58,079 bases of DNA from Bacillota bacterium (GCA_028719885.1 JAQYLT010000081.1:1-58079), one strand, 5' to 3'; shown: positions 41,619 through 50,817, numbered from the stretch's first letter. The notes: a model not told the origin generated them from the letters alone. Numbers and translations: made by a program.

Positions 41619-42258
41619 GCTTTTCCTCCTTTACCTGCTTGAACATCCGGAACCAGAGGAAAATGGCGATCTGTCCGGGAATGCCCAGCAGAAAAATTTT
41701 CCATGCGTTAAAATCCAAAAACGCCCAGATGGACGCGTAAATGCTCACCAGGCTGCCCCACACGATCGCGGAGATCAGCGCCTTGTTCCAGCGGAAATCA
41801 TGCCAGGCGGACCGCAGGCTCAGCAGCACAATGGCGTTGACCGGGATGGCGTAGAAAAAGGCCAGGCCGCTGTTGGGAATGTCAAAGGAGGAGAACACCA
41901 CAAAAACAAACAGGGCCACAAACCAGACCAGGGTGGTGGAAAGGGCCAGGATGATGTTCTTGTTGGCCTTTCGCCTCAGTGCCTTTTCAGATACCTGGGT
42001 CATGGCCCGCTCCAGGGTGGTGGGGTTGTCCGGCAGGGCGTTCACATCTCCCAAAAGATCATCCACCGTCACCTGAAACTGATCGGCAATCTGCATCAGG
42101 GTGAGCACATCGGGGATGGATTCCCCCCGCTCCCATTTGGATACCGCCTTGTCGGAATAATTCAGTTTTTCCGCAAGCTGGGCCTGGGTCAGACCGGACT
42201 GCTTCCGGTAAAAGGCGATGTTGGCCCCGATTCGGGCTTTCACCTGTTCGTCGTCCAT
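41611..42258 (-). CDS. XRE-family regulator with four-helix membrane domain
   Basis: 215 residues. The N-terminal helix-turn-helix (about 8-62) includes IGANIAFYRKQSGLTQAQLA, KAVSKWERGESIPDVLTL and VTVDDLLGD. A linker (about 70-100) is followed by four hydrophobic segments at about 103-122, 128-147, 158-178 and 185-203. Such HTH-membrane proteins may sense envelope conditions. It starts 25 bases after the GT-C-like gene and is coupled to the folate gene. Confidence 0.85.
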   Translation of the reverse strand: MDDEQVKARIGANIAFYRKQSGLTQAQLAEKLNYSDKAVSKWERGESIPDVLTLMQIADQFQVTVDDLLGDVNALPDNPTTLERAMTQVSEKALRRKANKNIILALSTTLVWFVALFVFVVFSSFDIPNSGLAFFYAIPVNAIVLLSLRSAWHDFRWNKALISAIVWGSLVSIYASIWAFLDFNAWKIFLLGIPGQIAIFLWFRMFKQVKEEKHE

Positions 42259-42283
42259 GGGTTCCTCCTTTTATAAAGATGCG

Positions 42284-43996
42284 TCAGTTGTCCTCCGGCA
42301 AGCTCAGGCAGACCACGGGCCTATCCTCCGCCCCCAGCTCTGCCATAAAGGCGTCGATTTCCTCGGACTGCTCAAAGGCGATGACGTAGTTGAAGCCGTC
42401 TGTCTGGGCGGTTTCCAGCTGGGATTCCTTGAGAACCAGGAATTGCCTGGGATTTAGCAGATACATGGTCATGTGGTCCAGATAGCCGTAATCATTCCGT
42501 TCATCCTGCACCAGAATCAGGTATGTGCCATCTGCTTTGATGTTATATTCTTCCATCAGATTATCAAATTTCGCCCGCTCGGAGCCAACACTGTTCTGCC
42601 GGTGAAAAAAGCCAGAATGGGGGTGAATGCTCTGAAAGCACAGCACCAGCATTACCGCGGTGACGGCAGGCCGGAGCATTTTGGACCATCTGACTTCCGG
42701 CAGGGCATTTACCACGGTCAGGGTTTCCAGGAAAAACAGACCGGCGGTAAACATCAGAATGCTCTGATGGTAGCGGCTGTAGGAGGCCAGCCGCAGGGCC
42801 TCGTCCAGGGGCATGGACAAAATATAGGTGCCCAGGGTGCCGATCTGGTAGCACACATAGCTCACCGCCGCCACCAGCAGCAATTGACCGGGCCTCTTTC
42901 CCAATTCCAGACGCCGGGCGGCGAGATACAAAAGAAGCCCAAACAGCAGCATCCACAGCGCCGGATTGGTCAGGGTGAACACCGCCTTGGCCATGGCGGC
43001 GATGATGGAGCCGAGATCAGCCAGGGTTTTCCGCTCCAGCATGTTGTATAGATACCGGGGAGACATGGAGTGCTTGCTCATGAGCCCCTCCACGAACACC
43101 ATGCTCACATGCTTCTGCCACAGAAACAACACAGCCACCGGCACCGCCAGCAGCGGCAGCCAGGTTTTCAAGGAGCGCCGTTTTTCCGGCAGCAGCAGCC
43201 AGGCACAGCCCAGCAAAAACACCACGAAAAGAGCGCCGCTGTTCTTGATGCTTACCAGAAAGACGGAGTAGGGGATCAGCACCCAGAGCTTTTCGGAGAG
43301 CTTGTCTCCCTCATAGGTGCAGACCGCCAGGCCGCTGAGGGCCACGATGGGCAGCAGGGAATCCACCAGCAGATCGAAGAAGCTGTTGTTGCCGCAGAGC
43401 AGAAACAGGGCGCATACCAAAGCGGCGAGGGACTGGAGCCATCCCCGGGCAAAGGGGAAAAGGCTCACCAGCATACCCACCATCAGCATGGCCTGGGCAT
43501 ACATCATCACCCACTCGGAGGAATTTCCCAGGATCTCGCTGATGAAATAGATGAAAGAGGCGCTGCCCAGGGGGTAGGAGTCGAACATCACATTCCGGTC
43601 GCTGAAATTGGGGAAGCGGTCGAAACGGGTGAGGATCTTTGCCACAAGGCCCCAGTGGCTGAAATTATCGTAGCCGGTGAAGATGCTGCCCCGGAGCAGG
43701 AACAGGAGGACCACGCCCATCCCCAGAAAAAAGGCCACACCGGGGCACAGCAGCACCCGGGCGGACTGCTTCTGCTTGACGGAGCGCCCTGCCAGGAAAA
43801 GTCCCAGGAGGAAAATGGCCCAGGCGGCCTCCCGGAGCAGGTTCAGCATTCCGGCGAGAAACAGGGTGCTGCCCACCAGGCTGAAGCAGATGCCAAAGCA
43901 GAATTCGATCCGAAAATACCGGCTGAGAAACCGGATGCAGCCGTACAGGGAAAACAGCAGCAGAAGCATCCGGAGGGAGAAGAGAATTTCTTTCAT
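42284..43996 (-). CDS. Large polytopic membrane protein, GT-C glycosyltransferase-like
   Basis: 570 residues with about eleven to thirteen membrane helices. A loop GYDNFSHWGLVAKILTRFDRFPNF lies after the third or fourth helix, similar to the first extracytoplasmic loop of GT-C (dolichol-phosphate-mannose type) enzymes where a catalytic Asp resides. The C-terminal 100 residues form a soluble domain ending in VVCLSLPEDN. A lipid-linked sugar transferase or cell-envelope polymer enzyme is the best guess; a distinct DUF is possible. It is the first gene of the leftward operon ending at 39885. Confidence 0.6.
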   Translation of the reverse strand: MKEILFSLRMLLLLFSLYGCIRFLSRYFRIEFCFGICFSLVGSTLFLAGMLNLLREAAWAIFLLGLFLAGRSVKQKQSARVLLCPGVAFFLGMGVVLLFLLRGSIFTGYDNFSHWGLVAKILTRFDRFPNFSDRNVMFDSYPLGSASFIYFISEILGNSSEWVMMYAQAMLMVGMLVSLFPFARGWLQSLAALVCALFLLCGNNSFFDLLVDSLLPIVALSGLAVCTYEGDKLSEKLWVLIPYSVFLVSIKNSGALFVVFLLGCAWLLLPEKRRSLKTWLPLLAVPVAVLFLWQKHVSMVFVEGLMSKHSMSPRYLYNMLERKTLADLGSIIAAMAKAVFTLTNPALWMLLFGLLLYLAARRLELGKRPGQLLLVAAVSYVCYQIGTLGTYILSMPLDEALRLASYSRYHQSILMFTAGLFFLETLTVVNALPEVRWSKMLRPAVTAVMLVLCFQSIHPHSGFFHRQNSVGSERAKFDNLMEEYNIKADGTYLILVQDERNDYGYLDHMTMYLLNPRQFLVLKESQLETAQTDGFNYVIAFEQSEEIDAFMAELGAEDRPVVCLSLPEDN

Positions 43997-44049
43997 GGAG
44001 AATACCTCCTGATTGAATGGGAATGCGTCTTCCTGGGTGGACGAAGAAG

Positions 44050-44215
44050 CGTTGGATGGTACAATCCAGAAGTTTCTGAGCGTCTGCCCCCCCTTGTGTA
44101 AAGGGGGGGTAGGGGGGATTGGCGGTACGCACCGCGCAGATTTGATTCCATCCGCAGATAGATGAATGGAATTCTTTCCCCAATACCGTAGACCAGGGGC
44201 AAGCCACCCGCCCTC
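44050..44215. repeat. Degenerate repeat fragment with G/C hairpin
   Basis: GTTGGATGGTACAATCC, then CCCCCCTTGTGTAAAGGGGG and GGATTGGCGGT correspond to the interior of the repeat at 10672-10760. The segment ends with GGGGCAAGCCACCCGCCCT, which resembles the end of the second repeat class. No CGTAGGG ends are present, so this is a partial copy. No gene is visible from 43997 to 44226. Confidence 0.55.
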
Positions 44216-44226
44216 AATTTGCTGTT

Positions 44227-44425
44227 AAATTGGAATTTGCAGAGTACCTTTCGTAGGGAACGGATTTATCCGTTCCGCCCGGTAACGTTTTCACGGGGTG
44301 CACGTTGAAAGGAAAAATATTGAAAAAAGGAACCCGTTACCATCCAACGAACCATGGGTGTTCACCCACGTTTCGGAACGGATAAATCCGTTCCCTACGA
44401 ACACATACCACCAAATTCCAATTTC
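44227..44425. repeat. Full-length MITE-like repeat
   Basis: Outer inverted repeats AAATTGGAATTTGCAG (from 44227) and CCAAATTCCAATTTC (44411-44425) surround a 148-bp core (44252-44399) nearly identical in layout to those at 27337 and 48371, with GGTGCACGTTGAAAGG and CCATCCAACGAACCATGG inside. It lies downstream of lysA. Confidence 0.85.
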
Positions 44426-44500
44426 ACAATCAGCTGCGTAAAGCCGATCGTCTAAATCGTAATTTGCCTGATTGCAGAGAAAACCTGATGGGCAAATATA

Positions 44501-45763
44501 TTAATTATGGAACTGGAATTCGGTGATGTCCAGGGTGGCGAAATAGTCCATGGGGGTTTCTGCCCGGCGGATGAGCTGAAAGGAGCCGTCCTCCTTCAGC
44601 AGCACCTCGGCGGAGCGGAGCTTGCCATTATAATTGTAGCCCATGGAGAAGCCGTGGGCGCCGGTGTCGTGAATCACCACAATGTCCCCCACGTCGATCT
44701 GGGGCAGGCTCCGCTCAATGGCGAATTTGTCGTTGTTCTCGCACAGACCGCCGGTGACGTCATACACATGGTCCAAAATGGCGTCCTCTTTTCCCAGAAC
44801 GGTGATGTGGTGGTAAGCGCCGTACATGGCTGGACGCATCAGGTCGGCGGCGCAGGCATCCAGGCCGATGTACTCCCGGTAGATGTGCTTCTGGTGGAGC
44901 ACGGTGGAGACCAGATGCCCATAGGGCGCCAGCATGAACCGGCCCAGCTCGGTGTAGATGGCCACGTTGCCCATGCCCGCGGGGACCATGATCTGCTCGT
45001 AGCGCATCCGCACCCCGTCGCCGATGGCCTGGATGTCGCACCGGGGCTGCTCCGGCCGGTAGTCCACGCCGATGCCGCCGGAGAGGTTGATAAAGGAGAA
45101 ATCCGCCCCGGTGGCGCCCCGCAGCCGCACGGACAGACGGAACAGCTGGCTGGCCAGCTCCGGATAATACTCATTGGTGGTGGTGTTGGAGGCCAGGAAG
45201 GCGTGGATGCCGAAATGCTTGGTGCCCAGCTTCATGAGGCGATTGATGGCACCGGCCATCTGGTCCTCGGTCATGCCGTATTTGGCGTCCCGGGGCATGT
45301 CCATGATGGTGTTGCCCAGGCTGAAGGAGCCGCCGGGGTTATAGCGCAGGCAGACCGTCTCGGGCACGGGGCCCATGCTTGCCAGAAAATCCACGTGGGT
45401 GGCGTCGTCCAGGTTGATGTAGGCACCCAAATCTCTTGCCTTCTCCATGTCCTTGCGGGGGGTGACGTTGGAGGAGAACATCACATCGTGACCGGTGATG
45501 CCCACGGCCTCCGCCATCAGCAGCTCTGTGTAGGTGGCGCAGTCGCAGCCGCAGCCTTCTTCGTGGAGGATTTGCAGGATGTAGGGATTGGGGGTCGCCT
45601 TCACCGCAAAAAACTCTTTGAAGCCCTTATTCCAGGAAAAGGCCTTTTTCAGTGCCCGCGCATTGGCGCGGATGCCCGCTTCGTCGTACAGGTGGAAAGG
45701 AGTGGGGATCTGGGCCGTGATTTCCTTTGCCTTTTCCAGGGTTAAGAATGCTGTTTTTTTCAT
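44501..45763 (-). CDS. lysA: Diaminopimelate decarboxylase
   Basis: 420 residues. A fold-type III PLP enzyme: FFAVKATPNP contains the PLP lysine (K55). INLSGGIGVDYRPEQ, TELGRFMLAPYGHLV and GGLCENNDKFA are the phosphate- and substrate-binding blocks. It makes L-lysine from meso-diaminopimelate. The segment DLMRPAMYGAYHHI agrees with DapDC, not ornithine decarboxylase, but an alternative carboxy-lyase role cannot be fully excluded. It has its own strong promoter and no visible lysine riboswitch. Confidence 0.88.
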   Translation of the reverse strand: MKKTAFLTLEKAKEITAQIPTPFHLYDEAGIRANARALKKAFSWNKGFKEFFAVKATPNPYILQILHEEGCGCDCATYTELLMAEAVGITGHDVMFSSNVTPRKDMEKARDLGAYINLDDATHVDFLASMGPVPETVCLRYNPGGSFSLGNTIMDMPRDAKYGMTEDQMAGAINRLMKLGTKHFGIHAFLASNTTTNEYYPELASQLFRLSVRLRGATGADFSFINLSGGIGVDYRPEQPRCDIQAIGDGVRMRYEQIMVPAGMGNVAIYTELGRFMLAPYGHLVSTVLHQKHIYREYIGLDACAADLMRPAMYGAYHHITVLGKEDAILDHVYDVTGGLCENNDKFAIERSLPQIDVGDIVVIHDTGAHGFSMGYNYNGKLRSAEVLLKEDGSFQLIRRAETPMDYFATLDITEFQFHN

Positions 45764-45834
45764 GTACTCTGCCTCTTTTCTAGTTGGATACGGAGGCGGG
45801 GGCTGGAAATGCCGCTTCTGCCGTAATTATATCA

Positions 45835-45863
45835 ATTTTAGTGGAAAATGCACAAGTTGTCAA
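45835..45863 (-). promoter_or_regulatory. Promoter of lysA
   Basis: On the minus strand TTGACA (45858-45863) and TAAAAT (45835-45840) with exactly 17 bases between, about 70 bases before the lysA start. The leader is too short for an L-box. The -35 overlaps a TTGTCA on the other strand that may serve the candidate sRNA. Confidence 0.75.
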
Positions 45864-45895
45864 CCCTGTTTTGTAGCTAAATTCCGGTTTTTTCG

Positions 45896-45968
45896 GCACT
45901 CTACTCCGGGTAGAATGGCTCTACACCGGTTTGGAGAGGCGGCTGTGAATGGGTAGGGTGCTTTTTTT
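45896..45968 (+). ncRNA. Candidate small structured RNA with terminator
   Basis: GCACTCTAC (45896-45904) pairs with GTAGGGTGC (45953-45961, one wobble), followed by seven T (45962-45968). Inside is a second hairpin, CCGGGTAGA..TCTACACCGG. It points rightward, away from lysA and upstream of its promoter, so it does not terminate any known gene. A possible promoter is TTGTCA (45857-45862) with TAAATT (45878-45883), spaced only 15 bases. An RNA of about 80 nt is inferred. Confidence 0.4.
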
Positions 45969-46064
45969 ACGGCTTTTGGCTATACTGAGACCTGTGATTG
46001 CCGCCAGTTAGGAGCACCATCTGCTGCCCCCCAACTGTAGTAGCTCGTTAGACCAAAATACTTT

Positions 46065-46174
46065 CGTAGGGCGCTGGCTGCCCCCGCCGAAACCCTCTGA
46101 TTTGTGAATGGTTCCGTTGAATCGTACATGTTTCAAATCGAAACCTTGCGGCGGGGGCGAGCCCCCGCCCTACG
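46065..46174. repeat. Second-class CGTAGGG repeat (110 bp)
   Basis: CGTAGGGCGCTGGCTGCCC .. GCGAGCCCCCGCCCTACG, with GAAACCCTC, GTTCCGTTGAATCGTACATG and CAAATCGAAACCTTGCGGCG inside. It matches the copy at 18682-18794. It lies upstream of the hemolysin III gene. Confidence 0.75.
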
Positions 46175-46252
46175 AAAACATGTTTTTCATTGGTGACGAG
46201 CTGCTACAGAATGGCCTCAAACAATACGAAACATTTGAAAAGGAGAAAGCAT

Positions 46253-46924
46253 ATGAAACGAACCAAGCTCAGCGACCGGGTGCTCCCGGACTACACCCGG
46301 GGGGAGGAACTGATGAACACCATCACCCACATCGTCGGCGGGGTGCTGGCGGTGGCGGCCCTGGTGCTGTGCGTGGTGTTCGCCGCCCTGCACCACAATG
46401 GGTATGGCGTCGTGTCCTCTGCCATTTACGGCGCCAGCATGATCGCCCTGTACACCGTTTCCAGCGTATACCACGGGATGCCCACCGGCATGGGCAAAAA
46501 GGTGATGCAGGTGGTGGACCACTGCACCATCTATTTCCTCATCGCCGGAACCTACACCGTCATGTCTCTGTCCGCCCTCCGTCCGGTGTATCCCAAAATC
46601 GGCTGGGGCCTGTTCTTTTTTGAGTGGGTCATGGCCATTTTCGCCACGGTGCTCACCGCCATCGATCTGAAAAAATACAATGTGCTGTCCATGATCTGCT
46701 ACATTGGCCTGGGCTGGGCCATTGTGCCCTTTATGCCCGAGACCCTGGAGGTGCTCACCCTGCCGGGCTTTTTGCTGCTGCTCCTGGGGGGCATCGCCTA
46801 CACCATCGGGGCGGTGCTCTATGGCATCGGCGCCAAAAGGCGGTGGATGCACTCGGTGTTCCACATTTTCGTGGTGCTGGGCAGTGTGCTGCAGTTTTTC
46901 GCCGTGCTGCTCTATGGGGTGTAG
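46253..46924 (+). CDS. Hemolysin III / PAQR family membrane protein
   Basis: 223 residues from the ATG at 46253 (AAAAGGAGAAAGCAT upstream), seven hydrophobic segments. The family's metal-binding positions are present: ITHIVGGVLA, SSVYHGMP, DHCTIYFLIAGTYT and HSVFHIFVVLGSVLQFFAV. Bacterial members (YqfA/HlyIII) are linked to membrane lipid homeostasis; haemolytic activity is not general. It appears to be transcribed alone. Confidence 0.9.
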   Translation: MKRTKLSDRVLPDYTRGEELMNTITHIVGGVLAVAALVLCVVFAALHHNGYGVVSSAIYGASMIALYTVSSVYHGMPTGMGKKVMQVVDHCTIYFLIAGTYTVMSLSALRPVYPKIGWGLFFFEWVMAIFATVLTAIDLKKYNVLSMICYIGLGWAIVPFMPETLEVLTLPGFLLLLLGGIAYTIGAVLYGIGAKRRWMHSVFHIFVVLGSVLQFFAVLLYGV

Positions 46925-47041
46925 GCTGCAGCGGCCATAAAAAGTTCACACATCCGCCACATTGTATCCACCAATCCCAGGGGAGAATGGATATAATTTT
47001 AGATAGTTCAATTTTGAATTTTCTCGATGAGGGGGCGGACC

Positions 47042-47488
47042 ATGGACACCAAACTGACTCTGGCGGCGCTGAGCGCCTTTTCCGAGGCATACTCCAATGC
47101 CTGCAAGCCCATTTGCAGGGAGCTGGGGGTGCCCCAGATGGCCTTTGACATTCTCATGTTCCTGGCCAACAATCCCGATTGCTCCACCGCCAAGGAGATC
47201 AGCCGCTATCGGGGCTTTAAAGAGAACATCATCTCCGTGAATGTGAACAAGCTGGTGAACGAGGGCTACCTCACCCGGCAGGGCGACCGGGAGGACCGGC
47301 GCAAGGTGCGGCTGCACTGCACGGAAAAGGCGGCTGCCATCATCCAGCGGGGCAGAGCTCTCCAGGAGCAGTTCATCCGCCGGATGCTGGAGGGCCTGAC
47401 CCAGGAGGAGCTGGGCGTCCACACGCACTGCCTGGAAACCATCGCCGCCAACGCCAAGAACATGCTGGAAGAAAAAAACCACACCTGA
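47042..47488 (+). CDS. MarR-family transcriptional regulator
   Basis: 148 residues from the ATG at 47042 (GAGGGGGC upstream). Winged helix: ILMFLANNPDCSTAKEISRYRGFKENIISVNVNKLVNEGYL, then the wing TRQGDREDRRKVRLHCTEKA. Helices at both ends form the dimer interface. MarR proteins repress nearby genes and respond to small phenolics or oxidants. It is 26 bases upstream of a cdsA-like gene, which it may control. Confidence 0.88.
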   Translation: MDTKLTLAALSAFSEAYSNACKPICRELGVPQMAFDILMFLANNPDCSTAKEISRYRGFKENIISVNVNKLVNEGYLTRQGDREDRRKVRLHCTEKAAAIIQRGRALQEQFIRRMLEGLTQEELGVHTHCLETIAANAKNMLEEKNHT

Positions 47489-47514
47489 GCCCTGGGGCAG
47501 AAAGAGAGACGACT

Positions 47515-48327
47515 ATGACAAAACGAACGGTCAGCGCCGGGGTCATCGGCCTGGTTACTTACACCCTTTTATACTACTCCGGCTACCCTCCGGTGATTCG
47601 GGCCACGGCAGCGGGGCTCTGCTGCTTCTGCCTGTATGAGCTGGCCTGCGCCACGGACTCCATCAAAAACGAGGCCCTGTTCACCATCTCCATTCTGGCG
47701 GCGGCCTTCTCCTGCTTTTGGGAACTGCCCCAGGAGGCGGTGCTGGCGGGTATCTGCCTGGCGGTGTCCATCCCTCTGTTTGCCCTGATGATGATTTTTC
47801 AGCCCAAGGTCAAGCTAAAGAGCGGCCTGAGCTTCGGCATTCTGGCGGTGCTGGTCTGCGGGCAGCTCCGGTCTATGATCGATGTGCGGGGGCTTCCCGG
47901 CGGGCTGCATCTGCTGCTCATCTGCATCACGGAGTGCTACGCCACCGATGTGGCCGCCTACCTGGTGGGGAGCAAATACGGCAAGCGGAAGCTGCTGCCC
48001 CGGGTCAGTCCCAACAAGACCCTGCTGGGTTCTGTGGCGGGCATGGGAGCGGCGGTGGCCTTCTGCCTGGTGTACGGCCTGGGGCTCCGGCTCTTTGGCG
48101 GCTATCGGGTAAGCTTCGGCCTGCTGGCGGTGTATGGGGTGATTGCCAATGTGCTGGCCCAGTTTGGGGATTTGAGCATGTCCGTAGTGAAGCGGGTCAC
48201 CGGCATCAAGGACTATGGCAATCTGATCCCCGGCCACGGCGGATTGCTGGACCGGTTCGACAGCCTGATTTTCGTGCTGCCCTTTACCCTGGTGTTCTGC
48301 CACTTCACCGGCGGCTTTTTGATGTAA
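47515..48327 (+). CDS. cdsA: Phosphatidate cytidylyltransferase
   Basis: 270 residues with about seven or eight hydrophobic segments. The C-terminal signature is present: ATDVAAYLVGSKYGKRKLLP, then SPNKTLLGSVAG and GDLSMSVVKRVTGIKDYGNL followed by PGHGGLLDRFDSL. It makes CDP-diacylglycerol for phospholipid synthesis. The usual cdsA neighbours (frr, uppS, dxr) are absent, so it may be an additional copy, here linked to a MarR regulator. Confidence 0.88.
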   Translation: MTKRTVSAGVIGLVTYTLLYYSGYPPVIRATAAGLCCFCLYELACATDSIKNEALFTISILAAAFSCFWELPQEAVLAGICLAVSIPLFALMMIFQPKVKLKSGLSFGILAVLVCGQLRSMIDVRGLPGGLHLLLICITECYATDVAAYLVGSKYGKRKLLPRVSPNKTLLGSVAGMGAAVAFCLVYGLGLRLFGGYRVSFGLLAVYGVIANVLAQFGDLSMSVVKRVTGIKDYGNLIPGHGGLLDRFDSLIFVLPFTLVFCHFTGGFLM

Positions 48328-48345
48328 TTTTGAGCCAATAGAACG

Positions 48346-48569
48346 GGAAATAGGTATTCGTCAGGATGTTTCGTAGGGAACGGATTTATCCGTTCCGCTG
48401 GGTAACGTTTTTATGGGATGCACGTTGGATGGAAAAATGTTGAGAAAGGAACCCGTTACCATCCAACGAACCATGGATGTTAATTGACGTTTCGGAACGG
48501 ATAAATCCGTTCCCTACGGACAATGAGCACCATTGTATCATTCAACAAACCCGCCAAATTCCAATTTCC
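48346..48569. repeat. Full-length MITE-like repeat
   Basis: The degenerate left outer end GGAAATAGGTATTCGTCAGG and the right end GCCAAATTCCAATTTCC enclose a 148-bp core (48371-48518) with GATGCACGTTGGATGG and CCATCCAACGAACCATGG inside. It is the third of three near-identical cores. It fills the cdsA to CmpB-like gap. Confidence 0.83.
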
Positions 48570-48613
48570 GGGTATATACATGATAACTGAATTGAAAGAA
48601 AGAAGCGACTGAA

Positions 48614-49333
48614 ATGAATCTGTTTTTAACCCTGGCTTTTCTGTTTTCCATCGGCGCCACCGCCGGGTGGGTGCTGGAGCTTTTCTACCGGCACTTCGCC
48701 TCTGGGAAGCGGGGAGAGCGGAAGTGGATTAACCCCGGCTTCTGCACCGGGCCCTATCTTCCCATCTACGGCTGCGGCCTGTGCGTGCTGTTTCTGCTGG
48801 CCAGCCTGGAGGGGAAGCTCCCCTGGATGAACAAGGCAGTCCTCTTTCTCATGATGGCGGTGGCCATGACCGGCATCGAGTACATCGCCGGATTGTGGTG
48901 CCTGAAGCACACCAAGGTCCGCCTGTGGGACTACAGCGACCAGTGGGGGAACGTCCAGGGCATCATCTGTCCCAAATTCTCCCTGTACTGGGCCATCATC
49001 GGGGCACTTTACTATTTCCTCATTCACCCCCGGATTCTGGGAGCCCTCCACTGGCTCAGTCAAAACCTGGCTTTTTCCTTTGTGATCGGCATGTTCTTCG
49101 GGGTGTTCATCGTGGATTTCGCCCACTCCGCCAAACTGGTGGCCAAGCTGCGCGCCTTCGCCGAGGAGAACAATGTGGTGGTGCGCTACGAGGCGCTGAA
49201 GCTGAGCATCCGGCAGAATCAGGAGCGGGCCCGGGAGAAGTACCATTTCTTCCGCCCCTTCCATTCCCGGCTGCCCCTGGGAGAGCATCTGCGGCAAATG
49301 GCGGACACCCTGGAAAAACGAAAGGTGAAATAA
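48614..49333 (+). CDS. CmpB-type putative membrane permease (PF06541-like)
   Basis: 239 residues. About five membrane helices in the first 175 residues, with GWVLELFYRHF, WINPGFCTGPYLPIYGCG, EYIAGLWCLKHTKVRLWDYS and FSLYWAIIGALYYFLI. These blocks define the putative type IV ABC-transporter (CmpB) family, common in Clostridia and without proven function. The C-terminal 60 residues are a charged, probably coiled region. The start is ATG after GAAAGAAAGAAGCGACTGAA. Confidence 0.8.
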   Translation: MNLFLTLAFLFSIGATAGWVLELFYRHFASGKRGERKWINPGFCTGPYLPIYGCGLCVLFLLASLEGKLPWMNKAVLFLMMAVAMTGIEYIAGLWCLKHTKVRLWDYSDQWGNVQGIICPKFSLYWAIIGALYYFLIHPRILGALHWLSQNLAFSFVIGMFFGVFIVDFAHSAKLVAKLRAFAEENNVVVRYEALKLSIRQNQERAREKYHFFRPFHSRLPLGEHLRQMADTLEKRKVK

Positions 49334-49495
49334 TTTACGGTCTGTTAATACTGTACAAAAACAAGTCAAAATTTTTGGGATTCCCATGGCGAAAATAACA
49401 AAGAAAATTCATGTTTTTTCCGGCGGGGTATGGTATAATGACCTCGGTGGAACGAAGAGAAGTCTTTTATCCAACCGCCAAAAAAGGAGAACCCT

Positions 49496-49909
49496 ATGAA
49501 TAATGTTTTGTTTTTTCTGCTGCCGAAGGCCATGTGCGCCTACCTGTACGACGATTATACCGTCCGGCAGGCCCTGGAGAAGATGGAGTCGGCGGGCTAT
49601 CAGGCCCTGCCCATTCTGAACCGCCGGGGGGAATATCGGGGCACCCTCACCGAGGGGGACCTGCTCTGGGCCATGAAAAATGTGTGCTATATGGACATGC
49701 GCCAGGCAGAAGCCCACCGGATCATGGAGATCTACCGCCGGAAAGACAATGTGCCCGTCCGGGTCACCACCTCCATGCACGAGCTCATCGACCGGGCCTC
49801 CACCCAGAACTTCGTCCCGGTGGTGGACGATAAGGACGCTTTCATCGGCATCGTCAAAAGAAGCTCCATTGTCCAGTACTGCAAGCAGACCCTTTTCCCC
49901 GAGGATTAA
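49496..49909 (+). CDS. Stand-alone two-CBS-domain protein
   Basis: 137 residues containing a tandem CBS pair: YTVRQALEKMESAGYQALPIL with GTLTEGDLLWAM, and TSMHELIDRASTQNFVPVVDD with FIGIVKRSSIVQY. CBS pairs bind adenosyl ligands (AMP, ATP, c-di-AMP) and act as sensors. A c-di-AMP link is possible given GdpP in the genome but not shown. A TATAAT at 49434-49439 suggests its own promoter, and a terminator follows. Confidence 0.85.
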   Translation: MNNVLFFLLPKAMCAYLYDDYTVRQALEKMESAGYQALPILNRRGEYRGTLTEGDLLWAMKNVCYMDMRQAEAHRIMEIYRRKDNVPVRVTTSMHELIDRASTQNFVPVVDDKDAFIGIVKRSSIVQYCKQTLFPED

Positions 49910-49924
49910 TTTGTACATGAAAAT

Positions 49925-49961
49925 GGGCTGTTCCCGCTTTGGGAGCAGCCCAGAATTTTTT
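49925..49961 (+). terminator. Terminator after the CBS-domain gene
   Basis: GGGCTGTTCCC..GGGAGCAGCCC stem (about 49925-49951) followed by AGAATTTTTT. It lies between converging genes. Confidence 0.82.
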
Positions 49962-49976
49962 GTCTGCCGGTCATTC

Positions 49977-50690
49977 TCACAGGAAGGCGGCGGCCACGGC
50001 CAGGACAACCGCCGGGAGCATATTGGCCACCCGCAGCTTCTTCCCCCACACCAGATTCACGCCCACGCAGAAAATCAGGATGGAGCCGATCATGGAAAGA
50101 TTGCTCAGGGCGGCGTCGGTCATCAGCGGCCGCAGCAGCCCGGCAAAGGCGGTGATGCTCCCCTGAAAAAGGGCCACCGGAATGGCGGAAAAGATGCAGC
50201 CCCTGCCCATGGAGCAGGTCATCACCATGACGATGATAAAGTCCAGCACCGCCTTGGCGGCCAGGATGGAATAGTCCCCCTTGATGCCGTCCTGGATGGA
50301 GCCCACAATGGCCATGGCCCCGATGCACACCGTTAAGGAGGCGGTGACAAAGGCATCCACAAACCGGCTGTCCTTGCCGTTGCCGGTTTTGATTTTCAGC
50401 CAGCTGCCGAAGCGCTCCATGCCGTCCTCCAGGTTCAATAGCTCCCCAATCAGGGACCCCAGGGCGATGCAGCCGATGATCAGCATGGCGCCGCCCCCGG
50501 TCACATGGGAGCCATCCACGGTGAGCATGCCCTCCAGCGCGCCGGAGATGCCCAGAAACAAGGTGCTCACGCCGCAGGCCTTGCACAGGGCGTCCTGCAC
50601 CGAGTCCTTGATGAACCGGCCGAAGATCAGGCCGCAGATGCCGCCGACGAGGATGGCCAGGGTATTGATGATGGTTCCAAGTCCAACCAT
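49977..50690 (-). CDS. DUF554 family membrane protein
   Basis: 237 residues from the ATG at 50690 (GGAGGATTTTTCT upstream). Seven or so hydrophobic helices. N-terminal MVGLGTIINTLAILVGGICG and SLTVCIGAMAIVGSIQDG in the middle are the hallmark blocks of DUF554 (YdfK/YqgA), a transporter-like family of unknown substrate. It is transcribed alone. Confidence 0.88.
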   Translation of the reverse strand: MVGLGTIINTLAILVGGICGLIFGRFIKDSVQDALCKACGVSTLFLGISGALEGMLTVDGSHVTGGGAMLIIGCIALGSLIGELLNLEDGMERFGSWLKIKTGNGKDSRFVDAFVTASLTVCIGAMAIVGSIQDGIKGDYSILAAKAVLDFIIVMVMTCSMGRGCIFSAIPVALFQGSITAFAGLLRPLMTDAALSNLSMIGSILIFCVGVNLVWGKKLRVANMLPAVVLAVAAAFL

Positions 50691-50817
50691 AGAAAAATCC
50701 TCCGGGAAAAAAGTCGAAATCATTATATCACGGAGGAAAAAGATGTCAATCCCCGACAAAAACAGATTCGGTTCCCGGCTTTGCGCGGCTGTTTTATGCT
50801 TTTGTTAACGAACAATT

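Noticed and set aside
45764..45900. Possible lysine riboswitch before lysA
   Set aside because: The promoter lies only about 70 bases from the start codon and none of the L-box core sequences are seen in that leader.
27337..48518. Regularly recurring 148-bp repeats considered as CRISPR
   Set aside because: Copies are kilobases apart in different gaps, with no short spacer array and no cas genes.
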